The notes under the pieces are model-generated. The model did no database searches. It worked only from the letters and a program-made list of their open reading frames with translations, and was not told where the DNA came from. Below, one piece after another: positions 43,526-53,305 of a stretch of 64,000 bases of DNA (the stretch's first letter is position 1; every line of letters starts with the position of its first letter). Location: positions 1,860,001 to 1,924,000 of the forward strand of contig NZ_CP028426.1 in NCBI RefSeq assembly GCF_003010915.2. The letters are read 5' to 3'. The stretch comes from Gulosibacter molinativorax. Its GTDB lineage: Bacteria > Actinomycetota > Actinomycetes > Actinomycetales > Microbacteriaceae. Position numbers and translations under genes: made by a program.

Positions 43526-44742
43526 CTAGGCCTTGATGTAGCCGTTCGGGTTCAGCACGAACTTCTTCGCAGCGCCCTTGTCGAAGTCTGCGTAACCCTG
43601 GGGTGCTTCGTCGAGCGAGATGGCTGTGGCATTCACTGCCTTCGCAATCTGCACCTTGTCATGCAAAATCGCCTGCATCAGCCCGCGATGGTACTTCATG
43701 ACGGGGCACTGACCAGTCGTGAACGACAGCGACTTCGCCCAACCGAGTCCGAGGCGAATCGACAGCGAGCCCTCCTTCGCAGCGTCGTCGACGCCACCCG
43801 GATCGCCCGTCACATAAAGTCCGGGAATGCCAAGGGCGCCGCCCGCTTCGGTGAGGTTCATGAGTGAGTTCAGTACCGTCGCGGGTGCCTCATGGCTCGA
43901 GTCGGAACCGTGCCCACGGGCCTCGAAGCCCACCGCATCCACGCCACATTCAACCTCAGGGACGCCGAGGATCTGTTCGATCTGATCGCGTGGGTCTCCC
44001 TTCGACACATCAACGGTCTCGCAGCCGAAGGAGCGCGCTTGCGCGAGGCGATCCTCCTGTAAATCACCGACGATGACGACGGCCGCCCCAAGCAGCTGCG
44101 CGCCCACTGCTGCCGCCAGTCCCACTGGCCCTGCGCCCGCGATGTACACGGTCGACCCCGGACCGACACCGGCGGTGTATGCGCCGTGGAATCCGGTCGG
44201 GAAGATGTCGGACAGCATGGTGAGGTCGAGGATCTTCTCAAGGGCCTGGTCCCGATCAGGGAACTTCAATAAGTTCCAGTCGGCGTATGGCACAAGCACG
44301 TATTCTGCCTGGCCACCGACCCAACCGCCCATGTCGACGTACCCGTAGGCGCTACCGGGCCGATCCGGGTTCACATTGAGACAGATACCAGTCTTGCGTT
44401 CCTTACAGTTCCGACACCGTCCACACGCAATGTTGAACGGCACCGAGACAATGTCACCGACCTTGATGAACTCAACGTCACGGCCCACTTCGACGACTTC
44501 ACCCGTGATCTCGTGGCCGAGTACGAGCCCCTCGGGGCGGTGGTGCGGCCACGAACCATGTGCTGGTCGGAACCACAAATATTCGTTGCGACGGTGCGAA
44601 GAATCACCCCGTGTGGGACTTTTCGACCGACATTCGCGGGGTTAACGCCCGGCCCGTCTTTGAGTTCGAATTCTGGGTAATCGGTGTCGATAACTTCGAC
44701 GACTCCGGGACCCTTGTATGCCACTGCTCTATTTCCAGACAT
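43526..44742 (-). pseudogene. Glutathione-independent formaldehyde dehydrogenase-like gene, frameshifted
   Basis: The N-terminal part from ATG 44742 (MSGNRAVAYKGPGVVEVIDT, ribosome site AAAGGACAACG) encodes the catalytic zinc Cys in VATNICGSDQHMVRGRT. The rest, from VLGHEITGEVV through the structural zinc loop CGRCRNCKERKTGIC and the coenzyme fold VYIAGAGPVGLAAAVGAQLLG to FVLNPNGYIKA, lies in another frame. They join at the GCCCCGAGG stretch near 44535-44545, where one missing C would explain the break. The corrected gene would have 1218 nt and encode 405 residues, the usual length. Either a true one-base deletion or a sequencing error in a C run. Confidence 0.8.
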
Positions 44743-44833
44743 CGTTGTCCTTTCAGCGAATATGGCGGGTTGCCATGCCCTGAGCATCCCCTTGAAAACG
44801 CATAGAATCAATCACACGAGGGCATTGCGAAAA

Positions 44834-44849
44834 CTACCCGTTTGGGTAG
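44834..44849. promoter_or_regulatory. CTACCC-N4-GGGTAG inverted repeat
   Basis: CTACCC and GGGTAG flank GTTT directly upstream of the LuxR-type gene start and in the divergent promoter of the dehydrogenase-like gene. The 6-4-6 geometry fits a LuxR/NarL-type dimer site and suggests autoregulation. Confidence 0.55.
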
Positions 44850-44863
44850 GTACTGTCTCTTGC

Positions 44864-46111
44864 ATGAACAATGGTGTTCCCCCGATTGGATTATTCCGAC
44901 GCCTTGCTGACACGCTTTCCGAGCCACTCGCTTCCGTCCCCGCGAGCCTTTCTGGTGTGCTCACACCCATGGTTTCGCACACCGCACTCGTCATGCTCAC
45001 GGCAGATGCGAGTGGTGGCAGGGTGCAGGGATTCGGCGATCCCCAGTTCACTCGAGACCTCCAGGGTCTTGACTTGGATGCGCTTCGGCGAGCCGCAACC
45101 GGGGTGGAAACGGTTCAACGTGCGCCAATTCGAGTAGGCGGCACGATGTGGCCCACCCTCCAAGCGATCGCACGAAATGGGGCTTTGCTCATTCTCGCTA
45201 GACCAGGCGCGTGTCCGAGCGACGGCGCCGTCCTCGATCTCTGGACGATTGTGTCGACTCTGGTTCAGGAGCGCGCCGACTCCGCGACGCCCGATTATCT
45301 TTGGCAAGCACGTGCGGCCTCCGGAGCCAGACTCACGGCCGTCAGTGAGCTCGAAGACGAGTTCCGGACATTGCTCGAACGGCTCCTCGTCACGCTTCGC
45401 TCAAGGCGGCTTTCGGATGCGGAAGCCCGGGAAATTGCCATTGCTCGCGCTTCCGCCGCAATCGCGAACCTCAATCGCATTACGAACGCCGCTCGCGAGC
45501 TCACTGAAGTGCCCGTCGCGACTGCCTTTGCGCGGCTTAAATCCGATCTGAGCACCATCTTGGAGCAACGGGAAATCCAAGTGCAATTCGTTGACCCGCC
45601 CGCAGACGGGCGACCTCTCCCCGACGAAGTGGCACGCGGAGCGCGTGCAGTGGTGCTCCGCTGCGTGCTCAGTCTGATCGTGACACCCGAGATCCGCCGA
45701 GTGCTCGTGCAATGGGACTGTGACGGCACGAACTTGCTTGCCTACGTTCGAACCGATGGGCCAGGCCGCAAGGAAGATGCTGCGCCACTCGACGCGACGC
45801 TTGAGCGGCGCGTTCAGGCTCTCGGGGCACGGATGTCGGTCGACACCACCCCTGGGTGGGCCACCGATATTTCGGTGGTCTTCCCTCTCGACCCACCCCG
45901 CACAAACCGCGCTAACGCGGCTGTCGCGGAGCTTCGCCCGCGCGAGGTCCAGGTCGTCGACTTTTTGTTAGCCGGCTATCGCAACCGGGCGATAGCCGAG
46001 GCATTGGGCATTAGCGAGAACACCGTGAAGTTCCATGTTTCGAGAATTCTGAGCACGCTCGGCGCGGCTTCGCGCAGCGAGGCGATTGCGATGCTGCTAG
46101 TCGAGAACTAA
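44864..46111 (+). CDS. LuxR-family transcriptional regulator, large
   Basis: The 415-residue protein ends in a LuxR helix-turn-helix (LRPREVQVVDFLLAGYRNRAIAEALGISENTVKFHVSRILSTLGAASRSE). The rest has a GAF-like N-terminal region (MVSHTALVMLTADASGGRV), a long alpha-helical middle (EDEFRTLLERLLVTLRSRRLSDAEAREIAIARASAAIANLNRI) resembling a histidine kinase dimerisation helix, and a degenerate ATPase-like stretch before the HTH. It may therefore be a one-component sensor with a decayed kinase core. It is divergent from the formaldehyde-dehydrogenase-like gene and probably controls this region. Confidence 0.85.
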   Translation: MNNGVPPIGLFRRLADTLSEPLASVPASLSGVLTPMVSHTALVMLTADASGGRVQGFGDPQFTRDLQGLDLDALRRAATGVETVQRAPIRVGGTMWPTLQAIARNGALLILARPGACPSDGAVLDLWTIVSTLVQERADSATPDYLWQARAASGARLTAVSELEDEFRTLLERLLVTLRSRRLSDAEAREIAIARASAAIANLNRITNAARELTEVPVATAFARLKSDLSTILEQREIQVQFVDPPADGRPLPDEVARGARAVVLRCVLSLIVTPEIRRVLVQWDCDGTNLLAYVRTDGPGRKEDAAPLDATLERRVQALGARMSVDTTPGWATDISVVFPLDPPRTNRANAAVAELRPREVQVVDFLLAGYRNRAIAEALGISENTVKFHVSRILSTLGAASRSEAIAMLLVEN

Positions 46112-46263
46112 GTCGCCGCCTGCGCCACGACAACAGGATGCCCTGCTCGACCACAGCCGCGTATCCGGCAGAGCTCCATGAGGCTGCACTCAATGTGGGA
46201 GAATCTCATGTTCGCTTCAGCGGTCGGGCCTGCTCAATTGAATCCGGCGGCCCAATCGCAGCA

Positions 46264-47448
46264 TCATCGTGCCGCGAGGACGGAGACGTTATTCGCCAGC
46301 CCCATTCCGCCCATATTGTGGAGTGCTGCAATATTGGCGTTCGGAAGCTGCGCAGCGCCAGCTGTACCGGTGAGCTGCATCGCGGCCATCACGTGTTGCG
46401 ACACACCTGTGGCGCCCACAGGGTGGCCTTTGGCTTTCAGACCACCCGAGACGTTGACTGGTAACTCACCATCGCGATGAAACCTTCCTGCCTCCAGAGT
46501 GGAGGTCGCGTGACCCTCTGCGGCCAGGCCTAGTGCCTCGTAGAGCACGAGTTCGGCGATCGTGAAGCAGTCATGGAGCTCGACGAACGACAGATCGCGC
46601 ACGCCCACGCCCGCGCTTTCCAAAGCCCGATCCCACGCCAGTCTCGAGCCGGCAAGCGCCAGCGGATCGCGCTGCTCGGCACGAACATAATCGTTTGCCT
46701 GGCCCGATCCGATGACGGCCACGCCATCGGTGGATGCGCTCCCCGACCTGTCACTGGTACGCGAGAGCACGACTGCGGCGGCACCGTCAGACACCGGCGA
46801 GCAATCCGTTCTTCGCAAGGATCCTGCAACGATCGGGTTTTTCTCTGAGACCGCCTGGCAGAACTCCAACGAGAGCTCCTTCTGCAGATGGGCTAGCGGG
46901 TTTAGCAATCCGTTGGAGTGATTCTTGTGGGAGATTGCAGCCATAGCGTCATCAGGCGAGCCTTTCCGTTCTCGGTATCGCTCCGCAACTTGGGCGAAGA
47001 GCTCGGCGAAGCCGGTCACCGAGTCTTCGCCCGCCCTGTCGAAGTCTGCGCTCATCAGAGCGCGTCCCACCGTTTCAACACTCGCCGAGGTCATTTTCTC
47101 GGCACCGATCACCAGGACTTGGCGTGCCATTCCTGATTTCACGGCTCGCAAGCCCGCATGAAACGCACTGGATCCGGATGCGCACGCATTCTCAACGTGC
47201 GTGACGGGGACGCCCCAGAAATCGTTATCAGCGCCCAGTGCGAGGGATGCCGGCGCAGAGAACTCCTGCAGGCCGGCGTTGAAATTCCCAAACCAGATCT
47301 CATCGATATCGGAAGCTTCGACGCCTGCCGTCGCCAGCGCATCCTGCACCGCTTCAGTGATGAGCCCTTCGAGACCAAGCGGGCTTCGCCCGAACTTCGT
47401 ATGCCCCCACCCTGTGATGAGCACGCTGTCCCCGTCACGACCGTTCAT
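46264..47448 (-). CDS. Thiolase family protein (acetyl-CoA acetyltransferase/SCP-x-like)
   Basis: The 394-residue thiolase has the acylated Cys in VENACASGSSAFHAGL, then VELHDCFTIAELVLYEALGL and the closing GGLKAKGHPVGATGVSQ, where the His and the loop complete the active site. The usual second catalytic Cys motif near the C-terminus is replaced by the HDCF region, as in SCP2/SCP-x thiolases. It degrades or forms beta-ketoacyl-CoA. The start overlaps the stop of the upstream MHS symporter by 4 nt (ATGA), so they form an operon with the acyl-CoA ligase. Confidence 0.92.
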   Translation of the reverse strand: MNGRDGDSVLITGWGHTKFGRSPLGLEGLITEAVQDALATAGVEASDIDEIWFGNFNAGLQEFSAPASLALGADNDFWGVPVTHVENACASGSSAFHAGLRAVKSGMARQVLVIGAEKMTSASVETVGRALMSADFDRAGEDSVTGFAELFAQVAERYRERKGSPDDAMAAISHKNHSNGLLNPLAHLQKELSLEFCQAVSEKNPIVAGSLRRTDCSPVSDGAAAVVLSRTSDRSGSASTDGVAVIGSGQANDYVRAEQRDPLALAGSRLAWDRALESAGVGVRDLSFVELHDCFTIAELVLYEALGLAAEGHATSTLEAGRFHRDGELPVNVSGGLKAKGHPVGATGVSQHVMAAMQLTGTAGAAQLPNANIAALHNMGGMGLANNVSVLAAR

Positions 47449-48884
47449 CGTTGCATCGATACCTTCGACTCGTTGTTCTCTTGCGCGGCCACGACCTGCT
47501 CGACGCTCTGATCAATGCTCTGCTCCTGCTCGTACTCCGAGCGAAGGTCCGGCGGCATGTGCCCCGGGGAGACCGCAACGACGCGAGCGAAGTCAGACTT
47601 CTTCAGGATGAGGAGCGAGATCAGTGACACGATGCCCGTCCCGACGAAGAAGTACCAGGGAGCGGTGATGTCGCCATTGATCGAGATCAGCCACGTTGCG
47701 ATGAGGGGTGCACTTCCACCAAAGATCGCGACCGGCAAGTTGTAGCCCAACGCGATTCCAGTCGACCGGATGTGGGTCGGGAGCAACTCGGTCATGAGTG
47801 CGTACGTCGAAGAGGCGTAGAGACCGAACGTGAGCGCGCAGGCCATGAGCGGCCAGATAAACGTCAGTGGCGTCGCCCCGGGTGCCGCCAGGAAGAACCA
47901 CAGCATTGATACCGTCGCCAGGACACCAATAACAAGGAGGAACGGCTTGCGACCGAAGCGGTCGGTGAATGCTCCGCCGAGCGGCATGACGACGGCGGAC
48001 ACGATTCCGGCGGCCAGGACGTACCAGAACTTCACGGTCGCGTCGAAGCCAAGGTGCGCGCTCATGAAGGTGGACGCAAAGGTAAGCACCAGATAGAAGA
48101 TCGACGAGTGCAGTGTAATGATGCCGAAGACGAGCGCGATAGCACGCAACCACGAACCCGACTCACGAAGCGGCGATTTGACCTTCTCGCCGCGTTCCGA
48201 GATGGCCTCGAATTCGGGAGTGTCCTCAAGCTTAAGCCGAATGAACAGCGCCACCGCACCGAGCGGGCCCGCGATGAGGAACGGGATGCGCCAGCCCCAA
48301 GCGAGCATGGTCTCCTCGCCGAGGGCAACGATCAGTCCGTTGGCGATCAGGCTGCCGAGCACGAGACCCATGACTGCGGTGAACATCAGCCATGCGGTGG
48401 AGTAGCCGCGTCGGCCTGGTCCCGCATATTCAGCGATGAAGGCTGTCACGGTACCGATCTCCCCTCCCGCGGAGAGGCCCTGGATGCACCTGAGCAGCAC
48501 GAGGAGGATGGGCGCGAGGACTCCGACGGCACCGTAAGTTGGCAGCAGACCGATAAGGAATGTCGCTCCGGACATCATGATCATGACGGAGACGAGCGTG
48601 CCTTTTCGGCCAAGTCGGTCAGCCATCGGGCCGAACACGAGTCCACCGATGGGCCGCATAAAGAAGCTCAGCGCAAACACGGCGAAGCTGCTCATGAGCG
48701 CGACGATGGGTTCGTCGGCCGTGAAGAAGAGCTGGCCAACAAACACAGCCAAGAACCCATAGACGCCGTAGTCGTACCACTCAATGGCGTGGCCTGAGAT
48801 TGCGCCAGCAAACGCGCGCCTGCGACGTGTGCGCTCCTGTCGCGGTGATTCCCCAGCGACTGGGGTTGCAGTGGTTTCAGTCAT
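47445..48884 (-). CDS. MHS-family MFS symporter
   Basis: The 479-residue protein has 12 helices and the metabolite:H+ symporter signatures: FAGAISGHAIEWYDYGVYGFLAVFVGQLFF at the start and GLVFGPMADRLGRKGTLVSVMIMM in the loop after helix 2, then RCIQGLSAGGEIGTVTAF. MHS members import dicarboxylates, betaine-like or shikimate-like organic solutes with protons. It is encoded between an acyl-CoA ligase and a thiolase in one operon, so it likely imports the compound that they metabolise. The ATG at 48884 follows AAAGGAGTATTGCC. Confidence 0.93.
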   Translation of the reverse strand: MTETTATPVAGESPRQERTRRRRAFAGAISGHAIEWYDYGVYGFLAVFVGQLFFTADEPIVALMSSFAVFALSFFMRPIGGLVFGPMADRLGRKGTLVSVMIMMSGATFLIGLLPTYGAVGVLAPILLVLLRCIQGLSAGGEIGTVTAFIAEYAGPGRRGYSTAWLMFTAVMGLVLGSLIANGLIVALGEETMLAWGWRIPFLIAGPLGAVALFIRLKLEDTPEFEAISERGEKVKSPLRESGSWLRAIALVFGIITLHSSIFYLVLTFASTFMSAHLGFDATVKFWYVLAAGIVSAVVMPLGGAFTDRFGRKPFLLVIGVLATVSMLWFFLAAPGATPLTFIWPLMACALTFGLYASSTYALMTELLPTHIRSTGIALGYNLPVAIFGGSAPLIATWLISINGDITAPWYFFVGTGIVSLISLLILKKSDFARVVAVSPGHMPPDLRSEYEQEQSIDQSVEQVVAAQENNESKVSMQR

Positions 48885-48994
48885 GGCAATACTCCTTTGT
48901 AAATGGTGCGAACGTGCTCGACGCTGAGCCGACGCGGTTGCTGGTTGGTAGCTGGCACCGCCAAATCTCGGGCGGTGCGCAGAGAAGGGGGTTG

Positions 48995-50551
48995 TTAGCG
49001 GACGATTGCGGATCGACGAATCTTCCCGACGCTCGTGCGCGGCAGTTCATCGATGAGATGCCATTCACGCGGCCGCGACGCGGGCGCAAGATTGGTGAGC
49101 GCCCAGCATTCGAGGTCTGCGACCGCAGGCGGGTTCGCATGGTCACGGGGCACCACGTAAGCGACTGGAACCACGTCTCGAACCGGATCCGGGATTGTGA
49201 CCACCGCCACCTCGAGGACGCCCTGAGCCTGAGCAATCGCCGCCTCGACTTCGGTGAGGCTGACGTTTTCGCCCGAGACTTTGACGACGTCATCCACCCG
49301 GCCGACAAACCGCCAGGTGCCGTCATCGTTGGTGACGGCCAGGTCGCCCGTCGAGAACCACTCGACACCGGCATCGTCCGTGCGGAATGACCGCGCGGTT
49401 GTGTCCGGGTCATCGAGATAGCCGCGGAAGAGGTCAATCCCCCGCACGCCGTGGACGGAAATTATGCCCTTCTCGCCGGCGGCTACCGGTGACTCGTTGT
49501 CGACGTCGAACAGGCTCACCGCCCGCCCCGGCGTCACCGTGCCAATCGATTCGGATCCGGGCTGGTTGCTGCTGTCGTACGTGACTACCGCGATCGTCTC
49601 GGTCATTCCGTACAGTTGGCGTGGTGCGGTGCCAACGAGCTCGCCGAATTGGCGGTGGTGTGCCGGCGCGAGGTTCTGCGCGAACCACACGTGCTCGAGT
49701 TGCAGGGGTGGTGTATCGGCGGGGGTTCGCGCCAGGATCATCCGAATCGGGGCGGCGAAGAGTGAGGCGTGAGTTGCATCAAGTTCCCGACCGATCTCTA
49801 TCCACTTGCTCGCCGAGAACGTCGCAGCCAGGCCCACGCTCGCGCCGACCGCAATCGCGGAAGCGAAGCAGTAATACTGGGCGTTTGCGTGGAAAAGTGG
49901 CAGCGACACGTACCAGCGGTGATCGGCAGAGAGCCGAGCTGCGCTTGCCATGACGTTGCCCACCGTCGCGTAATTCGCCTGGGTGACGTCCACACCCTTC
50001 GGTTCGGACGTCGTACCGGAGGTAAACATGATGGCGAGGCGGTCAAGAGGCTCGGGGAGCGGTCGCTCGGCCGGAGACAAGGGTTCTCCGGCCAACGCCC
50101 CACCCGCGATAACGTCGACGGCCGTCTCGGTGAGTTCGATAACCGGCATGTTGGCGCCGGCGGCACCCTCCCGATAGACAGAGGCACGTTCAGCCGATGC
50201 AAACCCGAGCATAGGACGAACCCGCTCAAGGTGACGTTCAATATCACGCGAGGCTGCACCGGGATCGGCAGGTACCATCCAGGCTCCGAGCCTCGACGTT
50301 GCCAGCCAAAGGGCAATGAACGCGGGTGAGTTGCGCAAGCACAGGTGCACGGAGTCCCCCGCTCCTACACCGTACTCCCGCATTTTGCCCGCAGCACGAT
50401 CGACGATTGCATCGAACTCGGAGTAGGTCCAGTTCGACGTGGTGCCGTCGACGTCACGGAAAACTAGGAATGAACGACCCCCGTGGTCGTTGACGGCCTG
50501 ATCCCACATTTGCGAAAAGGTGATCACTTGGTCTGCAAGGTTTTCAGTCAT
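48995..50551 (-). CDS. AMP-dependent acyl-CoA synthetase (carnitine/crotonobetaine-CoA ligase-like)
   Basis: The 518-residue adenylate-forming enzyme has the phosphate-binding loop IMFTSGTTSEPKGVDVTQANY near residue 170, the motif RQLYGMTETIAVVTYD, the STGDLAVTNDDGTWRFVGRVDDVVKVSGENVSLTEVE hinge, and the catalytic Lys in LPRTSVGKIRR at the C-terminus. It activates a carboxylate as AMP and then CoA ester. The order and overall length are close to CaiC-type ligases, but the substrate is not settled by sequence. The start at ATG 50551 follows GAAGGCACGAG. It is the first gene of the ligase-symporter-thiolase operon. Confidence 0.9.
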   Translation of the reverse strand: MTENLADQVITFSQMWDQAVNDHGGRSFLVFRDVDGTTSNWTYSEFDAIVDRAAGKMREYGVGAGDSVHLCLRNSPAFIALWLATSRLGAWMVPADPGAASRDIERHLERVRPMLGFASAERASVYREGAAGANMPVIELTETAVDVIAGGALAGEPLSPAERPLPEPLDRLAIMFTSGTTSEPKGVDVTQANYATVGNVMASAARLSADHRWYVSLPLFHANAQYYCFASAIAVGASVGLAATFSASKWIEIGRELDATHASLFAAPIRMILARTPADTPPLQLEHVWFAQNLAPAHHRQFGELVGTAPRQLYGMTETIAVVTYDSSNQPGSESIGTVTPGRAVSLFDVDNESPVAAGEKGIISVHGVRGIDLFRGYLDDPDTTARSFRTDDAGVEWFSTGDLAVTNDDGTWRFVGRVDDVVKVSGENVSLTEVEAAIAQAQGVLEVAVVTIPDPVRDVVPVAYVVPRDHANPPAVADLECWALTNLAPASRPREWHLIDELPRTSVGKIRRSAIVR

Positions 50552-50726
50552 CTCGTGCCTTCGAGTGATGCTCAACTTTGAGCATGGTCCGGTCGCTCCA
50601 CATCGAGCGCTTTGTTGACTTCAAAATTACGAGTCATGTCGCGGTCGAGCCACGGAGCCATATCCGTGATTGGGATTCAAAAACTAGAGAAAACTCCAAA
50701 GTGCTGCAAATGCGTGACGGTCGCAG

Positions 50727-51863
50727 CTACTCGGCAAGCACCAGCGCCAGATTAATGATTACGTCAGTCTCCCTCAGCGACGCACCGGTAAGTTCTTCGA
50801 ACCGATCGAGGCGATACCGAACTGTGTTCTGATGTACCGTCATTGCTTCCGCTGTTCGGCGAACATTTCGTCCCTCGGTCAGGAACGTCTCCAGGGTCTG
50901 CACGATTTCAGACCCGCCAGCCGATTCAGGATGAAGCGGCTCGAGATATGCCTCCACCAGTGCTTCCCGTGTTAACGGATCTAGCGGCAGCGTCAGCCGC
51001 CAACCACGATTTGCCGCAGAAAACACTCCGACGACATCCGGCGGCAGGCTTCGGAGAATTCTTCCCGCGAGGACTGTCGATTCGTGCAGACGGTGCAAGG
51101 GGCGCAGCGGACCAACGGCCCACCGCCCAGCTTCCCCGAACTCGGTCGTGTCAATGTCGGCGTGTTCGGGCCACACCAACACCGTGCGCCCGTCAATGTC
51201 TGCACTCAAGCTTGCCTGTGGGCGCGGAAAATTGGCAGCGCGCATTGAATCTGCAAGCTCGTTGTCGAGGTGATCTCGCATTACGACTCGATACGAGAGA
51301 TCAAGGTCTACGCCGACGTCGCGCAGTCGATCCTCGAGTCCACTCGGCCAGTCGTCCCCACCAGTGACTTGACGCACAACTTCCGCGTGTTCCAGCGCTT
51401 TCCGAACCGCGACATGGGCAGCGTTGTATCTGTACTCTGCCGCGGCTCCAGCGGTAAACCAATCACCGAGCTGCCATAGCAGATGTGATGCCTCGAGGAT
51501 TTCCGAGGGCGACAGTTGGGAGGCTTCGGCCAACGACAAGAATTCTTCATAGATGACCGTGAGCGAAATCCGATAACCACGGATGATATCCGCCATCGGA
51601 ACCCCCGAGTCCATGCGCTTCCGAGTGGTGTCCCGGTTCTCAGCATCCTCCTCGAACGGCACCGAGCCGCTCAATAGCGTCCCGGCGCTGCGTTCCAGGT
51701 TCAGTCGTACCGATGCGATGACGTCGTCCCTCGCGACAGACTGGTAGGACTGCAGCTCTCGAGCGATCCAATCAGCGGCACGGCGCGCAACATCACCCTG
51801 ATTCGCTCGGAGCTGCCGAACCACGTTCTCGATCCTGCGGCGATAATCCGTTTGGCTTGCCAT
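50727..51863 (-). CDS. PucR/CdaR-family transcriptional regulator
   Basis: The 378-residue protein has a helical sensor-like region, a middle GGDEF-like CdaR domain and a C-terminal HTH_30 helix-turn-helix (VRRTAEAMTVHQNTVRYRLDRFEELTGASL). Such regulators activate catabolic operons in response to their substrate. It lies upstream of the ligase-symporter-thiolase operon on the same strand, 176 bp apart, and is the likely activator. The ATG at 51863 follows GAAAGAGAG; GTG 51884 is an alternative. Confidence 0.9.
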   Translation of the reverse strand: MASQTDYRRRIENVVRQLRANQGDVARRAADWIARELQSYQSVARDDVIASVRLNLERSAGTLLSGSVPFEEDAENRDTTRKRMDSGVPMADIIRGYRISLTVIYEEFLSLAEASQLSPSEILEASHLLWQLGDWFTAGAAAEYRYNAAHVAVRKALEHAEVVRQVTGGDDWPSGLEDRLRDVGVDLDLSYRVVMRDHLDNELADSMRAANFPRPQASLSADIDGRTVLVWPEHADIDTTEFGEAGRWAVGPLRPLHRLHESTVLAGRILRSLPPDVVGVFSAANRGWRLTLPLDPLTREALVEAYLEPLHPESAGGSEIVQTLETFLTEGRNVRRTAEAMTVHQNTVRYRLDRFEELTGASLRETDVIINLALVLAE

Positions 51864-51914
51864 CTCTCTTTCCACGTAGGTCACCCTGGTCGAAATCTTG
51901 TCAGTGCGTCAAAC

Positions 51915-53198
51915 TCAGTTCGAATTCGTGGACAGCGTCGACACATACGCATCAAACACCGGCGCGAACTCTTCCTCGGTTACGACAGGGATCCCATATT
52001 TAAGGGCGTTCTTCCCCTTGCCCGATTGAGTGGTCGGATCCTCCGCGACGAGGACGGCCGTCTTCTTCGTGACCGTGCCTGTCGTGAGCCCGGCCGCGAC
52101 GAGCCGCTGCGCCCACTCCTCACGCGGGCAACTCATGGTGCCTGTGAACACGACTCGGCAGCCTGGGCTGAGAGAGAACGCTGCGCCAGTTGCGGGAGCA
52201 GCGTCATCGACGACGGCTGGCCGACCGACCAGCGATGCGCGACCTACGGCTGACACGTCGGACGACGCCCGACGAAGGTCCGGAAACGGTAGATCGAGTA
52301 CCAGCGCAATTTGTACCAATTGCTCTCGCTCCGCGTCCGAAATCGATCCATCCGCGAGTGCTTCTGCGGTTGCCGCCTCGAGATACTTCGCGTGAAGTTC
52401 CGGCAGCCGGCCCTCATCGAAACCAGCGACTTCCGCAATGGAACGAAGCCGCTCATGCTCCGTTACCGAGATGAATCCGTCGTCCAAGACATCGGCGAGG
52501 AGTTCGAGGTAGACGCACGCCGCGACGTCTCCCGCGGGCAGCGGAACCGTGACGCGCTGCCATAACGGCGGTTCGGCAGCCTCCGGAATGGGGGAACCGG
52601 TTGCGGCGACGTCGCGCGCGGTCAGCCTACCGGCCGCGTGAGTGATCGAGCGCTCGATCGGGAAGACTCCACGAGCCACGTCACGTGCCCAATCCCGATC
52701 GCGACCAGCAACCTCGTTCAATGCCCGAAGAAGATTTGCCGTGGCCTTCGCATCGCCAAGTGCCGAGTGCGCATCCGTGAGATCGATACCCAGCGCGGCG
52801 CACACATCCGCAAGCTTCGCCGCGCCGAATCGCCGTCGAGACCACACCATCGTGCAGAGCGCCGAATATGAATCGGGGATCACAAACCCGTGCAGCGACA
52901 GCTCCGCGCGGAGGAACCTCGTGTCGAACGCCTGGTTGTGGGCAACAATCGTGCGCCCCGCGAGGAGGTCGACGACGTCGGCCGCGACATCACCAAACAG
53001 TGGCGCATCCACGACGTCGCGCGCGCGGATGCCATGAACATGCGTGGCGCCAATGTGTCGCTGCGGGTTGACCAGCGTGGTCCACTCCTGCTCGACCGCT
53101 CCCCCGTCATCGAGGAGCACCACTCCCAACTCAACGATCCGATCACCGCGTGCTGGCGAAAATCCCGTCGTCTCCAGATCGACCACTGCAAAGGACAC
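51915..53198 (-). CDS. DnaQ-like exonuclease with TerB-like middle and C-terminal BRCT domain
   Basis: The 427-residue protein opens with a DEDDh exonuclease (SFAVVDLETTGFSPARGDRIVELG, TIVAHNQAFDTRFLRAEL, DAHSALGDAKATANLL), with all acidic residues and the His present. A middle helical region from about residue 230 (YLELLADVLDDGFISVTEHERLRSIAEVAG, then ADGSISDAEREQLVQIALVL) is TerB-like. The end is a BRCT domain (GCRVVFTGTMSCPREEWAQRLVAAGLTTG, then KKTAVLVAEDPTTQSGKGKNALKYGIPVV). The start is placed at GTG 53198 because AATGGAGGCGCC precedes it. It is likely a DNA repair or processing factor. Confidence 0.9.
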   Translation of the reverse strand: MSFAVVDLETTGFSPARGDRIVELGVVLLDDGGAVEQEWTTLVNPQRHIGATHVHGIRARDVVDAPLFGDVAADVVDLLAGRTIVAHNQAFDTRFLRAELSLHGFVIPDSYSALCTMVWSRRRFGAAKLADVCAALGIDLTDAHSALGDAKATANLLRALNEVAGRDRDWARDVARGVFPIERSITHAAGRLTARDVAATGSPIPEAAEPPLWQRVTVPLPAGDVAACVYLELLADVLDDGFISVTEHERLRSIAEVAGFDEGRLPELHAKYLEAATAEALADGSISDAEREQLVQIALVLDLPFPDLRRASSDVSAVGRASLVGRPAVVDDAAPATGAAFSLSPGCRVVFTGTMSCPREEWAQRLVAAGLTTGTVTKKTAVLVAEDPTTQSGKGKNALKYGIPVVTEEEFAPVFDAYVSTLSTNSN

Positions 53199-53305
53199 GG
53201 CGCCTCCATTTTCTATCGGCCCATCAGCCGATTCGACATCTCGCAGTACCTTCACTGGAATGTGTAGCGCAGACTACAGCCAGCCAGCGACATGATCGGT
53301 AACCG

